64,000 nt of DNA, taken from Lysinibacter cavernae. GTDB taxonomy: Bacteria > Actinomycetota > Actinomycetes > Actinomycetales > Microbacteriaceae. The notes under the pieces were generated by a model. That model did not search any database and was not told where the DNA came from. It worked only from the letters and a program-made list of their open reading frames with translations. Positions 1 to 8,572 of this stretch are shown in pieces; within the stretch, counting starts at the first letter, position 1, and every line of letters starts with the position of its first letter. The translations under genes and the position numbers were made by a program. The stretch covers positions 1,155,838 through 1,219,837 of the forward strand of contig NZ_JAAMOX010000001.1 in the NCBI RefSeq assembly GCF_011758565.1, written 5' to 3'.

Positions 1-651
1 GCCGCCGTTCAGAGGTTCGCGGTTGAACACCTGATCGGGAGACACCACTTTTGGCGGCAACGTGCCAACGGATGCCCCGGCAACGGTTGCCTGGGTTGTC
101 TCGGCGTAGTCAAAGAGCGAATCCCATGTGAGGGTTGCGACGCGCGGGTAGGCAGGGATAACGCCCGTTGGCAGCCCACCTTCGGTGACGCACCACTCGC
201 CCGCGCTGCTTCGCTTGACGGTGACGTTCCAACGCTTGGTTGACCCGCCATATTTGGCGGTGATTTTGTATTCGGAACGGTTCTCCGTTTTCACGGTCTC
301 CTCGCCAACCGAGTACTTCACGGAGCCGTCAACGGCTTGCGCATATGCCTTGTCATCAAGCACCGTGCTCTTGCGCGCAATCTTGCTGAGACACGTGTCA
401 CCGAGCGACGACAATTCCCCGGTGTGCAGGGCATCCGCAAACGCGTTGACCGCCTGATCCGGGCCGTGCTCGCTCGCCGTCTTTGCGGAGAGCACAAGGG
501 CTGTCGCGCCGGCGCCGAGCAACAATACTGCCGTCGAAACAATGGCAACGGGCGTGACCCAGCGGCGGCGACGTTTCGTTGGGGCTTGCCAGCCTGGCGG
601 AGGCCCCGCTGGGGGCTGCGGAGGATACGACGGGTACTGTTCGGAAGTCAC
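1..651 (-). CDS. Pro-rich, single-pass membrane-anchored protein (partial)
   Basis: The reading frame runs off the left edge, leaving 217 N-terminal codons. The protein begins with a cytoplasmic Pro/Gln-rich segment (YPSYPPQPPAGPPPG), then KRRRR, then one hydrophobic helix (about residues 33-52). What follows is an extracytoplasmic domain with the 'DALHTGELSSLGDTCLS' type opening seen in NTF2-like/DUF4878-like domains of actinobacterial envelope proteins, including two cysteines that could pair. I chose the GTG at 651; an in-frame GTG five codons upstream (666) is also possible, and neither has a clear Shine-Dalgarno. No specific function can be assigned. It is transcribed away from the FAD enzyme at 796. 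Confidence 0.75.
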   Translation of the reverse strand, partial: MTSEQYPSYPPQPPAGPPPGWQAPTKRRRRWVTPVAIVSTAVLLLGAGATALVLSAKTASEHGPDQAVNAFADALHTGELSSLGDTCLSKIARKSTVLDDKAYAQAVDGSVKYSVGEETVKTENRSEYKITAKYGGSTKRWNVTVKRSSAGEWCVTEGGLPTGVIPAYPRVATLTWDSLFDYAETTQATVAGASVGTLPPKVVSPDQVFNREPLNGG

Positions 652-795
652 GAGACCACTCTTCACTGGTTGAGGGGGAGGCACTGCGGATGAGATACTC
701 CATACAAGTATGACGACAAATCCTGCTGCGACATATTACGCACTATGACTCGACCGCCAAAAAAGTTCTGCGTCCCTCAGTAATCTTGACGCATA

Positions 796-2055
796 ATGAC
801 TTCCTCTTCACCCAGCATCCTCGTTGTCGGCGCAGGCGTTTTTGGCCTCTCGACGGCCCTGCACCTTGCGCGCGAGGGCAACAGCGTCACGCTGCTCGAC
901 TCCGGCGAGGCCGCATCAGGCACAACCGCGGCAGGGGCTGGATTTGTGGGGCTTTGGGCCGCAGGCTACGCCTGGTTCTGGAACGAGTCTGAGCTCGCAC
1001 TTGAGCAATACGGCATCGACCTCTATCGCTCTCTCGACGCCGACGGTCACGATGTAGCCCTCCGCGAAACCGGCAACGTCTGGCTCGCCGTCACCGAGCA
1101 GGCCGTCACCGACCACCTCGATGAGTTCGACCGCCACCCGCTCAAGCCGGCCGGCGCCCGCCCACTCTCACCCGCTGACGCGGCAGCCCTCGTCAGCGGA
1201 CTCAACCCTGACGCAGTCGCCGGAGGATACTTCCATCCCGAGGGCATCCAGATCAGCGCACCGGATGCCGGTGCCGCCCTCGCCGCATCCGCAATCGCGG
1301 CGGGCGTCACGCTCGTTCCCAACACGCGCGTCGTTCGCATCCTCACTACGGCAGGCAAGGCAACCGGCGTTGAAGCCGTGCGGGGCGACGAGACCGTAGC
1401 GATCAGCGCCGACCGCGTTGTGCTCGCCACCGGCTCGTGGACAAACGAACTCCTCAAACCGTTTGGCAGGACCCTTCCCTTTGCCCGCGTGATCGCCAGC
1501 CGCATCACGGCAGCACCAAGCGGAGTGCCACACATCCCAACGCTCATGTTCCCCGAACTGGATGGGCTCTGGGTGCGCGAGCACCGCGGCGGACTCACCT
1601 ACGGCAACGGCTCTGGGTACGAGCTGCTCGAAACCAACAATTCAGCAGCAGTACGCCGCCCGCAACGAACCGATCTCATCAACGAGATGGCGGCGGAGCT
1701 CACCCCGATCATCAACTCGGTACTCCCCCAGGTTGACCTTTCCAACACCGAATGGGTGCAGGGCATCGTCTCCTATACGGCGGACCGCCTGTTTTTTGCT
1801 GGCGAAGTTCCCGAATGCGATGGGCTCTTCGTTCTCGCAGGCGACAACGAATCCGGTGTCACGCACGGCCCAGGCCTCGGACGACTCATGGCCGACCTCG
1901 TCACGGCCCCCGAAACCGGCCGAATGCCCGGCGAGGGCTGGGCCAGCACGGTGGATGCTTCGCGCTACCGACTCGATCGATTCGAGCCCCAGCCCTTCCG
2001 CAACGAACTCGACGTCGCGGAGAACATGCCCCCACGCCGCAAGGTTGACCTGTAG
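796..2055 (+). CDS. FAD-dependent oxidoreductase, DAO/glycine-sarcosine oxidase family
   Basis: A 419-residue flavoenzyme of the D-amino-acid oxidase/sarcosine oxidase family, expected to oxidise a secondary or primary amine with FAD. The dinucleotide-binding motif VVGAGVFGLSTA lies at residues 10-21, followed by the second-strand 'VTLLDSGEAASGTT' that holds the FAD ribose, and there is a C-terminal GDNESGVTHGPGLG loop of the family. No Shine-Dalgarno precedes the ATG. A TAATCT box at 781-786, nine bases before the start, would fit a leaderless or nearly leaderless transcript. The next gene (2236) encodes a solute-binding lipoprotein, so uptake and oxidation of the same amine or peptide-derived compound is possible, but the substrate cannot be read from sequence. 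Confidence 0.85.
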   Translation: MTSSSPSILVVGAGVFGLSTALHLAREGNSVTLLDSGEAASGTTAAGAGFVGLWAAGYAWFWNESELALEQYGIDLYRSLDADGHDVALRETGNVWLAVTEQAVTDHLDEFDRHPLKPAGARPLSPADAAALVSGLNPDAVAGGYFHPEGIQISAPDAGAALAASAIAAGVTLVPNTRVVRILTTAGKATGVEAVRGDETVAISADRVVLATGSWTNELLKPFGRTLPFARVIASRITAAPSGVPHIPTLMFPELDGLWVREHRGGLTYGNGSGYELLETNNSAAVRRPQRTDLINEMAAELTPIINSVLPQVDLSNTEWVQGIVSYTADRLFFAGEVPECDGLFVLAGDNESGVTHGPGLGRLMADLVTAPETGRMPGEGWASTVDASRYRLDRFEPQPFRNELDVAENMPPRRKVDL

Positions 2056-2235
2056 CGAATCCGAAAAACCGGTCGTCCAGCAAAACACGGCCGGGCATCC
2101 GTCGTCGCCGCAGTGTTCCGACCCGGCGGCAAGCAGTGCGCTTGGCGCACCCACACGCATCCCCCACGTATCCCTGTTCAGCACCCACCGTCAGCAATTG
2201 GTGATTATCACCAACACAGAAAGCAATCACCCATC

Positions 2236-3828
2236 ATGAAGTTCAACACGCCCCGAACGGCCGTGAGCGCGGCGGCCCTTGGCCTCGCCGCCGCCGTTAT
2301 CCTCACAGGCTGTGCGCCAGAAGGTTCAACGCCGGACAATTCTGCCTCGGCCGACGCCCTCCTCATCGGCACGACCGACGCTATTGTGTCGCTCGATCCC
2401 GCCGGTGCGTGGGACCGCGGAAGCTTTACCCCGCAGAACCAGATCTACCAGCGACTGCTCGGATACGAGCCGGGTAATGTGACCCCCGTTCCCGATGCTG
2501 CCGAGTCATGCGAGTTCACCGAGCCAACCGTCTACACGTGCATCGTAAAGGACGGCCTCACCTTCTCAAACGGAAATGAGCTCACGGCAGAGGACGTGGT
2601 GTTCTCCTTCAACCGTGTCACCACGATCAACCTTGAAAGCGGCCCGGCACCGCTGCTCGCCAACCTCGACAAGGTCGAAGAGGGCGACAACAACTCGGTT
2701 GTCTTCACCCTCAAGGTCGCAAACGACCAAACCTGGCCCTACGTGCTCACGAGCATGGCGGCACCCATCGTTGACAGCGAGGTCTTCCCTGCAGACAAGT
2801 TGCTTGAAGACTCACAGGTTGTCGGCTCTGGCCCCTACATCATTGACGCCTACGAGAAGGGCGGGCTGCTGTCGCTCAAAGCCAACCCGAGCTATGACGG
2901 GTCCGCTCCAGTGACGGAAAACGTTGTCCTGAAGCCCTACACCGATTCCTCAAACCTTCGCCTCGACATCCAGAACGGTGCGATTGACGTTGCCTACCGT
3001 TCCCTCACCTCGACCGATATCGGCGATCTGAGCAAAAACGACGACCTGCAGGTGGTGCAGGGTCCAGGCGGATCGGTTCGCTTCCTGACCTTCAACCTCA
3101 ACACCCAGCCAGGTGCCGACGACGCACAGAAGCTGGCCATCCGACAGGCTGCCGCCTCGCTGATCGACCGGGATGCGCTGGCCGATGATGTCTTCAACGG
3201 CACCTACACGCCCGCCTATTCCGTTGTGCTCGACGGGCAGAATGGCGCAACGCAGGCGTTCAAGGAGCGCTTCGGCGAGACACCAAACGCCGAGCAGGCA
3301 AAGCAGATCCTTGCGGATGCCGGCGTGCAGACCCCGGTATCGCTTCCCATCCAGTACACCAGCGACCACTACGGCCCCGACTCCGAGCAAGAATACGGAC
3401 AGATCAAGTCGCAGCTTGAAGCTGACGGCCTCTTCACCGTAGATCTGCAGACGACCGAGTGGACGAGCTATGTGAAGCGTCTGAACCCGGAAACGGGATA
3501 CCCGGCCTTCCAGCTTGGGCTGTTCCCTGACTACCCTGACCCAGACAACTTCCTGCGCGTGACCTACTCCACGACCGGTAGCTCGCTCGGAAACGGTTTC
3601 TCCGACCCTGCCGTTGATGCCCTCATCGAGAAGCAGGCGACAGAGGCAGACCCGGCCGCCCGCACGGCAACTATCGAAGAGATCCAGGCGCTTGTTGCCG
3701 ACTCGGCCTCGGTCATCCCGCTGTTGCAGGGGCAGGAGACGGTTGTTGCGAAGAAAAACGTGACTGGACTCGAGGATACCCTCGACGACACGTATAAGTT
3801 CCGCTTCGCAGCTCTCGGCCGCAGCTAG
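2236..3828 (+). CDS. ABC transporter substrate-binding lipoprotein, family 5 (peptide/nickel type)
   Basis: A 530-residue extracellular solute-binding protein of the DppA/OppA/NikA class (SBP_bac_5). The signal peptide ends in a lipobox LTGC with the lipidated cysteine at residue 26. The mature protein has the family features 'VKDGLTFSNGNELTAEDVVFSF' (split here: DGLTFSNG then LTAEDVVFSF) and 'LGLFPDYPDPDNF' near the C-terminus. I chose the ATG at 2236 because it begins a proper lipoprotein signal; longer in-frame starts would prepend a hydrophilic stretch. No permease or ATPase follows, so this is an orphan binding protein that must borrow a transporter. It lies 180 bp after the FAD enzyme on the same strand and is followed by a strong terminator. 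Confidence 0.9.
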   Translation: MKFNTPRTAVSAAALGLAAAVILTGCAPEGSTPDNSASADALLIGTTDAIVSLDPAGAWDRGSFTPQNQIYQRLLGYEPGNVTPVPDAAESCEFTEPTVYTCIVKDGLTFSNGNELTAEDVVFSFNRVTTINLESGPAPLLANLDKVEEGDNNSVVFTLKVANDQTWPYVLTSMAAPIVDSEVFPADKLLEDSQVVGSGPYIIDAYEKGGLLSLKANPSYDGSAPVTENVVLKPYTDSSNLRLDIQNGAIDVAYRSLTSTDIGDLSKNDDLQVVQGPGGSVRFLTFNLNTQPGADDAQKLAIRQAAASLIDRDALADDVFNGTYTPAYSVVLDGQNGATQAFKERFGETPNAEQAKQILADAGVQTPVSLPIQYTSDHYGPDSEQEYGQIKSQLEADGLFTVDLQTTEWTSYVKRLNPETGYPAFQLGLFPDYPDPDNFLRVTYSTTGSSLGNGFSDPAVDALIEKQATEADPAARTATIEEIQALVADSASVIPLLQGQETVVAKKNVTGLEDTLDDTYKFRFAALGRS

Positions 3829-3843
3829 CCAGTACGCACAGCG

Positions 3844-3875
3844 AGCGGGGGTTTCCCATTGGGAAGCCCCCGCTT
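3844..3875 (+). terminator. Rho-independent terminator after the binding-protein gene
   Basis: A 14-bp stem (AGCGGGGGTTTCCC pairing with GGGAAGCCCCCGCT, one G-T pair) closes an ATT loop and is followed by TTTCC. It lies 15 bp after the stop codon and sits between two convergent genes, so it may also serve the opposite strand. Confidence 0.85.
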
Positions 3876-3884
3876 TCCTGTATG

Positions 3885-3955
3885 TCGCGGGGCGCGTTTC
3901 TCGTCGTGGGGTGCCCTTTTCGGGCCGGTTTTTGCGTGTTTGCACCCCACGAGCT
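3885..3955. repeat. Intergenic palindromic element, family A, copy 1
   Basis: Contains two direct copies of TCGYGGGGYGC (3885-3895 and 3904-3914) followed by an inverted copy GCACCCCACGA (3942-3952). The fourth, outer inverted copy present in the other family A elements (12121 and 53122) is missing where the convergent glyoxalase-like gene ends at 3958. The loop also differs from the other two copies. Confidence 0.7.
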
Positions 3956-3957
3956 TG

Positions 3958-4332
3958 CTAGCCCGCAAGCACCGCCAGAAAGTTTCCGGCCGGGTCTTTG
4001 AACCAGGCGATGTCTGGTCCGTCTTGGTCTGCCGGGCTGTGATTGATACCAAGCTCGTCTGACCACTCGGTGCGCTCGAACTCGACACCGCGTTCGGTGA
4101 GCTCGCGCACGGCGGCTTCAAGATCGTCAACCGGAAAATTCAGGATCGTGAACGTCGCCGGCTCGTGATCGGGCTTCTGGTAGACCAGGATGTTGTGACC
4201 GCCCTCGATCTGCAAGGTCAGCATCCCGTGTTGCTCGCTCACCCGCAGCCCAAGCACGTCGCCGTAAAAGTGCTTGGCTGCGGCGAGGTCGTCAACGGAA
4301 AACCCGCTAAACGCGTAGGTGTGTTCAAACAT
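3958..4332 (-). CDS. VOC family (glyoxalase/dioxygenase-fold) protein
   Basis: A 124-residue single-domain vicinal oxygen chelate protein made of two beta-alpha-beta-beta-beta modules: 'FSVDDLAAAKHFYGDVLGL' opens the first and 'FPVDDLEAAVRELTERG' the second, ending in 'AWFKDPAGNFLAVL'. Such small proteins are metal-dependent lyases, dioxygenases or binding proteins; the substrate is unknown. AAGGAG is placed six bases before the ATG, which fixes the start. The gene faces the binding-protein gene tail to tail and stands alone. Confidence 0.88.
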   Translation of the reverse strand: MFEHTYAFSGFSVDDLAAAKHFYGDVLGLRVSEQHGMLTLQIEGGHNILVYQKPDHEPATFTILNFPVDDLEAAVRELTERGVEFERTEWSDELGINHSPADQDGPDIAWFKDPAGNFLAVLAG

Positions 4333-4435
4333 GTGCTGCTCCTTCTGCTCAACCGGAGATGTTGGATGCGGGCCACGCTACTCCGCCCAACAAACATCCG
4401 CTAGATCGCCAGGGCGCGATCGTGCACTCACCGTT

Positions 4436-4441
4436 TAGACT
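4436..4441 (+). promoter_or_regulatory. -10 box TAGACT for a leaderless transcript
   Basis: TAGACT ends six bases before the ATG at 4448 and there is no Shine-Dalgarno. This is the spacing typical of leaderless actinobacterial mRNAs and recurs before the starts at 11177, 17104, 17787, 24936 and 35515. Confidence 0.5.
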
Positions 4442-4447
4442 CGGTCT

Positions 4448-5263
4448 ATGACGACGTCGTTCGCAGCCTCAGTTCCTTCTGCTTCGCCCGACGCTGCCGG
4501 GCGCTTGCGCGGCGTCATCTGGAGATATCTCGCCGGAACGTTCTTCCTCATGTTTGGGCTCGTCTTTGGGGGCATCGGCCTCATCTCGGTCCTGGCGGCC
4601 GCGGTTGGAGTCTCCGATGATGTCGTCGCATCTCCAGAGCTGCTCAACGCGCTTCTGCTGAGCGGAATCTCGCTTGCCATCCTGATAGCAGGGCTCGTCC
4701 TTATGGCACAGGCAACCTCCTCGTCGCGGCGTCGTCCGTGGCGGCTCGCCGGTCAGGACAAAACCGCGCCTCTCGGCCAGCCGACAAGACCCGGCCAAAC
4801 GGCGGCAAATAACAGCCACACGACGGCACCAACGTCGAGCGCCCAGAGCAACGCGACCTCCACACGGAACACAACATCCAACGGCATCGTGCTCAACGGC
4901 GTCCTCATCAGCAACGGGCCAAACCTGGTTGGCCCTTCCGCCTCCTCTGCCGAGGCGCACGCCCAACGCTACGCAGGCAACGCTCCGTTCCGATCTTCCG
5001 GGGCACCAGGCAGCGGAGCCGCCCCTACCAGGATGCCATTTTCGGCGTGGTTTGGAGCGCTCCTCTTCATCGTCGGAGCGCCACTCGCGGTGCTGCCCAT
5101 CCTGCTTTTTCTGCTCAGTCTCGTAACGAGCGAGCCCTCCGACGTCGAGGGTGCCCTCGTCATCCTCCTGATTGGCTGCATCATCTGCGGCATCGGCATC
5201 CTCATCATGATGCGCGCCGGCGCAAAGCGACTGCGCAACCTCCAATCGCTCTGGGCGGCCTGA
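4448..5263 (+). CDS. Membrane protein with four helices and a Ser/Thr/Asn-rich linker
   Basis: A 271-residue protein with two N-terminal membrane segments (about residues 27-53 and 67-88), a low-complexity hydrophilic linker rich in Thr, Ser and Asn (about 90-195), and two C-terminal segments (about 200-226 and 235-255). I do not recognise a family. The layout resembles several uncharacterised actinobacterial membrane proteins. It is expressed alone, apparently from a leaderless promoter, and ends at a hairpin (5290-5316). Confidence 0.8.
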   Translation: MTTSFAASVPSASPDAAGRLRGVIWRYLAGTFFLMFGLVFGGIGLISVLAAAVGVSDDVVASPELLNALLLSGISLAILIAGLVLMAQATSSSRRRPWRLAGQDKTAPLGQPTRPGQTAANNSHTTAPTSSAQSNATSTRNTTSNGIVLNGVLISNGPNLVGPSASSAEAHAQRYAGNAPFRSSGAPGSGAAPTRMPFSAWFGALLFIVGAPLAVLPILLFLLSLVTSEPSDVEGALVILLIGCIICGIGILIMMRAGAKRLRNLQSLWAA

Positions 5264-5289
5264 CGTCTGTGCACCGCGGTGGCCGTTGA

Positions 5290-5316
5290 CGGCCTGCGAC
5301 CCTCAAGCGCAGGCCG
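5290..5316 (+). terminator. GC-rich hairpin downstream of the membrane protein gene
   Basis: Nine-base arms CGGCCTGCG and CGCAGGCCG with a nine-base loop, 27 bp after the stop codon. No T-run follows, so it is only a probable terminator. Confidence 0.45.
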
Positions 5317-5453
5317 AGGCCGTCCTCCGTGTGTGACAAATCGCTACGGGATGTCAGCGCGGGCGCCCGATGCGCAGTAGCGTTAAGAGGCAGTAGCGTT
5401 CACGCACATACGTCGGCCAAGCCAACCTATTCGCCACTTCAAAGGAGTCAGTC

Positions 5454-6428
5454 ATGACCAGCGCCATCCCAGAGACCACCCAGCACCGAGTACAGATCGG
5501 CTCGTCAGACCTTGAGGTGTTTCCCCTCGCGCTCGGCGGCAACGTATTTGGTTGGACAGCCGACCGGGAAACGTCCTTCGACGTGCTCGACGCCTTTACC
5601 GCCGCCGGTGGCAACTTCATCGACACGGCCGACGGTTACTCGCACTGGGCTCCCGGCAACGAGGGCGGCGAGAGCGAAACCGTGATTGGCGAGTGGGTGG
5701 ATGCGAGGGGCAACCGCGATGACGTCATCATCGCGACCAAGGTCAGCACGCACCCAAAATACCTCGGCCTGAAACCGGACAACATTGGCGCCGCAGCCGA
5801 CGCATCCCTCCGCCGTCTCGGAACCGATTACATCGACCTCTACTATGCGCACTTTGACGACGAAACCGTTCCGCTTGAAGACACCATTGGTGCCCTCAAC
5901 CGCCTCGTTGAGGAGGGCAAGATCCGCTACATCGGTATCTCAAACTACTCGGCGGCCCGCATCGACGAGTGGTTCCGTATCACCAATGAGAATGCATTTC
6001 ACAAGGCTGTAGCCTTGCAGCCCCACTACAACCTGGTCGAGCGCGGATTCGAGGCAAAGCTTCGCGAGCGGGCCGAGCGCGAAAACCTTGGCGTCTTCCC
6101 ATACTTCTCACTGGCGAAGGGATTCTTGACTGGCAAATACCGCGAGGCAGGCAAGGACGCACAATCGCTCAGCCCACGTGCTGACGGGGCACTTGCGTAC
6201 CTCGACGACCGCGGCCAGCGTGTGCTTGCGGCCCTCGACGCCGCTGCAGCCCACCACAATGTGCAGCCAACAAGCATCGCACTGGCTTGGCTCCGCCAGC
6301 AACCGACCGTTGTTGCGCCGCTTGCGAGTGCCCGCACGGTTGATCAGCTCACCGATCTCATCGCCTCAACCACGGTGGTACTCACGCCAGAGGAGCTCGC
6401 GTCCCTCGACGAGGCTTCCGCCGCTTAA
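5454..6428 (+). CDS. Aldo/keto reductase
   Basis: A 324-residue NADPH-dependent aldo/keto reductase of the YajO/MocA-like group. The catalytic tetrad is visible: Asp and Tyr in 'NFIDTADGYSHW', Lys in 'VIIATKVS' and His in 'DLYYAHFDD'. The nucleotide-binding end 'VAPLASARTVDQL' matches the family. AAAGGAG lies six bases before the ATG, a strong ribosome site. Upstream (5371-5401) GCAGTAGCGTT occurs twice, 20 bp apart, in a position that could bind a regulator. No operon partners. The physiological carbonyl substrate is unknown. Confidence 0.92.
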   Translation: MTSAIPETTQHRVQIGSSDLEVFPLALGGNVFGWTADRETSFDVLDAFTAAGGNFIDTADGYSHWAPGNEGGESETVIGEWVDARGNRDDVIIATKVSTHPKYLGLKPDNIGAAADASLRRLGTDYIDLYYAHFDDETVPLEDTIGALNRLVEEGKIRYIGISNYSAARIDEWFRITNENAFHKAVALQPHYNLVERGFEAKLRERAERENLGVFPYFSLAKGFLTGKYREAGKDAQSLSPRADGALAYLDDRGQRVLAALDAAAAHHNVQPTSIALAWLRQQPTVVAPLASARTVDQLTDLIASTTVVLTPEELASLDEASAA

Positions 6429-6460
6429 CCAGTCCATCACAACGACCGCGCACAAGCCAC

Positions 6461-6520
6461 ATCGAGGGCGGGAAAAACAGCGTTTTTCAGTGAAATTGCC
6501 GTGGTTTTCCCGCCCTCGAT
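6461..6520. repeat. Intergenic palindromic element, family C, copy 1
   Basis: A 60-bp inverted repeat with perfect 16-bp outer arms (ATCGAGGGCGGGAAAA) between convergent genes. The second copy, also exactly 60 bp, is at 22440-22499. The centres differ. Confidence 0.8.
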
Positions 6521-6560
6521 TGCGTTACCCCCTCGGATTGCGGTTCCTTCTCGATTGCGG

Positions 6561-7262
6561 TTACCCCTCGTCGAGGCGCACGAGTTGAGCGATCTCCTGA
6601 GCGAGGCGGTCAACGCGCGACGGACTCAGCATCGTCATCCCTGTTTTTCCAGCGCCAATCGGCAGGACCAGCCTGACTGGGCCGCTGATTGTATTGATAC
6701 CAAACGACAGGGCGGAGGCTCTGCCATACAGGCCATCCACGTTTTCGAGTTCGAGCGAGAGGATGTCGCGCCGCAGCACGGTGACGGGCCGATCGAGATG
6801 CTTCACCCCTGTAACGATGAGTATCCGGTCGGGAAGAACAACAAGGCCAGCAAATCTCGGGAGCTTCGCCTGAGGCAACGCAACGCCCTGCCAGACCTGC
6901 CCGGCAGAGACCAGCTGGTAGCCCTGCTGCGTAATCGGATAGCGCACCACAATGCGTATGATGCCCATCGGATACCGCGCCAGCAGTTCACGGCTGAGAC
7001 TAGCGTTGCCTCGCACAATCAGTAGCACGCACAGATAGGCCAGCCCGAGGACGGCAAGTACTGAAGAAATCACCGTGACCCAGAAGAGCGCGTCATGTGA
7101 TTGCCCGCTCGAACTGACGTCGTTGTTGTTGCGAACCAGACGAAGGATGTTGAGGATGAGCGCCGGCAGCCCAAGGACCGCAGCAATGAGGATTCCCCAG
7201 AGCCGGCTCCGTCGAACGGCAGCTGGTTCGCGACTGGTTTGAGATGTGGGGGGATGCGACAT
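6561..7262 (-). CDS. Membrane protein with two helices and a cytosolic beta-rich domain
   Basis: A 233-residue protein with membrane segments at about residues 21-43 and 59-83, followed by a cytosolic domain of alternating short beta strands ('FAGLVVLPDRILIVTG', 'RDILSLELENVDGL') that resembles bacterial PH-like domains, though I cannot confirm this. GGAG sits a few bases before the ATG. No functional assignment. It is convergent with the aldo/keto reductase and divergent from the monooxygenase operon. Confidence 0.75.
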   Translation of the reverse strand: MSHPPTSQTSREPAAVRRSRLWGILIAAVLGLPALILNILRLVRNNNDVSSSGQSHDALFWVTVISSVLAVLGLAYLCVLLIVRGNASLSRELLARYPMGIIRIVVRYPITQQGYQLVSAGQVWQGVALPQAKLPRFAGLVVLPDRILIVTGVKHLDRPVTVLRRDILSLELENVDGLYGRASALSFGINTISGPVRLVLPIGAGKTGMTMLSPSRVDRLAQEIAQLVRLDEG

Positions 7263-7353
7263 TTCTCCATTTTATGTAGGGAAAAACACGCCAGAACGGC
7301 ATACGGATCATTCTGGGAATAATCTCAGCGTGCGCTCGTTACACTCAGTAGAT

Positions 7354-7396
7354 ACATGCAAACGCATACAAATTCGCGGGGGTAACCGCGGGCGAA
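7354..7396 (+). promoter_or_regulatory. Inverted repeats in the leader of the monooxygenase operon
   Basis: ATGC-AAAC-GCAT (7356-7367), with partial extension, is a possible MarR site. A second inverted repeat, CGCGG...CCGCG inside TTCGC...GCGAA (7373-7396), abuts the GAAAGGA ribosome site of the gene at 7409 and could fold over it. The encoded MarR protein of the same operon is the obvious candidate regulator. Confidence 0.35.
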
Positions 7397-7408
7397 AGGA
7401 CCAACACC

Positions 7409-8572
7409 ATGCAGATCGGTATTTTCACTGTCGGCGACGTCACAACCGATCCGACCACCGGCATCACGCCGACGGAAGGCGAGCGCATCAAAGCCACCAT
7501 GGCAATCGCGCAGAAGGCCGAAGAGGTTGGTCTTGACGTCTTTGCAACGGGCGAACACCACAACCCGCCATTCATCCCGTCGTCACCAACGACCATGCTT
7601 GGTTACCTGGCGGCCAAAACCGAGAAGATCATCCTCTCGACCTCAACGACCCTCATCACCACTAACGACCCCGTCAAAATCGCGGAAGACTACGCGATGC
7701 TCCAGCACCTCTCCGACGGGCGGATGGATCTCATGCTCGGCCGAGGCAACACCGCTCCCGTCTACCCGTGGTTCGGCAAGAACATCGCAGAGGGCGTGCC
7801 ACTCGCTCTCGAAAATTACAACCTCCTTCGCCGCCTCTGGCGCGAAGACGTGGTCAACTGGGAGGGAAAGTACCGCACCCCGCTGCAAGGCTTCACCGCG
7901 ACCCCTCGCCCCCTCGACGACGTCGCGCCGTTCGTTTGGCACGGCTCAATCCGCACCCCAGAAATCGCGGAGCAGGCCGCATACTACGGCGACGGTTTCT
8001 TCGCCAACAACATCTTCTGGCCAAAAGAGCACTACATGCGCCTCATCTCGTTCTACCGCGAGCGTTTCGCCCACTACGGCCACGGCACCCCAGAGCAGGC
8101 AATCGTTGGCCTCGGCGGGCAGATCTTCATGCGCAAAAATTCGCAGGACGCCCGCAACGAGTTCCGCCCGTACTTCAACAACGCGCCCGTCTACGGTCAC
8201 GGCCCAACCATGGAAGACTTCATGCATCAAACACCGCTCACCGTCGGCAGCCCGCAGGAGATTATCGACAAGACGTTGACCTTCCGCGAGTTCTTCGGCG
8301 ACTACCAGCGCCAGCTCTTCCTGATCGACCACGCAGGCCTTCCGCTCAAAACCGTGCTCGAACAACTCGACCTGCTCGGCGAAGAGGTGCTGCCAACCCT
8401 GCGCGCCGAGACGGCAAAGCGCCAGGCCCCTGGAACGCCGGATGCCCCAACGCACGCTTCGCTCCTCGCCAAAGCCCGCGCCGAGGGCACGCTGCCCGTT
8501 CGCGAAGGCCAGTCGGTTGCGGTTGATGACGTCACCGGCGCCTCGCCTGACGATGGACGTGATCACTCGTGA
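7409..8572 (+). CDS. LLM-class FMN-dependent monooxygenase, CE1758-like
   Basis: A 387-residue luciferase-like flavin monooxygenase. It carries the N-terminal beta strand 'MQIGIFTVGD', the substrate-pocket motif 'FATGEHHNPPF' and 'DGRMDLMLGRGNT', all characteristic of the bacterial luciferase fold. The pairing with a dedicated FMN reductase two genes downstream matches the CE1758/CE1759 partnership known from Corynebacterium and relatives. It would insert oxygen into an unknown substrate using reduced FMN supplied by its partner. GAAAGGA is nine bases before the ATG. Its stop overlaps the GTG of the MarR gene. Confidence 0.9.
   Translation: MQIGIFTVGDVTTDPTTGITPTEGERIKATMAIAQKAEEVGLDVFATGEHHNPPFIPSSPTTMLGYLAAKTEKIILSTSTTLITTNDPVKIAEDYAMLQHLSDGRMDLMLGRGNTAPVYPWFGKNIAEGVPLALENYNLLRRLWREDVVNWEGKYRTPLQGFTATPRPLDDVAPFVWHGSIRTPEIAEQAAYYGDGFFANNIFWPKEHYMRLISFYRERFAHYGHGTPEQAIVGLGGQIFMRKNSQDARNEFRPYFNNAPVYGHGPTMEDFMHQTPLTVGSPQEIIDKTLTFREFFGDYQRQLFLIDHAGLPLKTVLEQLDLLGEEVLPTLRAETAKRQAPGTPDAPTHASLLAKARAEGTLPVREGQSVAVDDVTGASPDDGRDHS

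Noticed and set aside
3958-4130. Other minus-strand frames overlapping the small VOC gene
   Set aside because: They lack ribosome sites and family motifs; the VOC frame explains the region.
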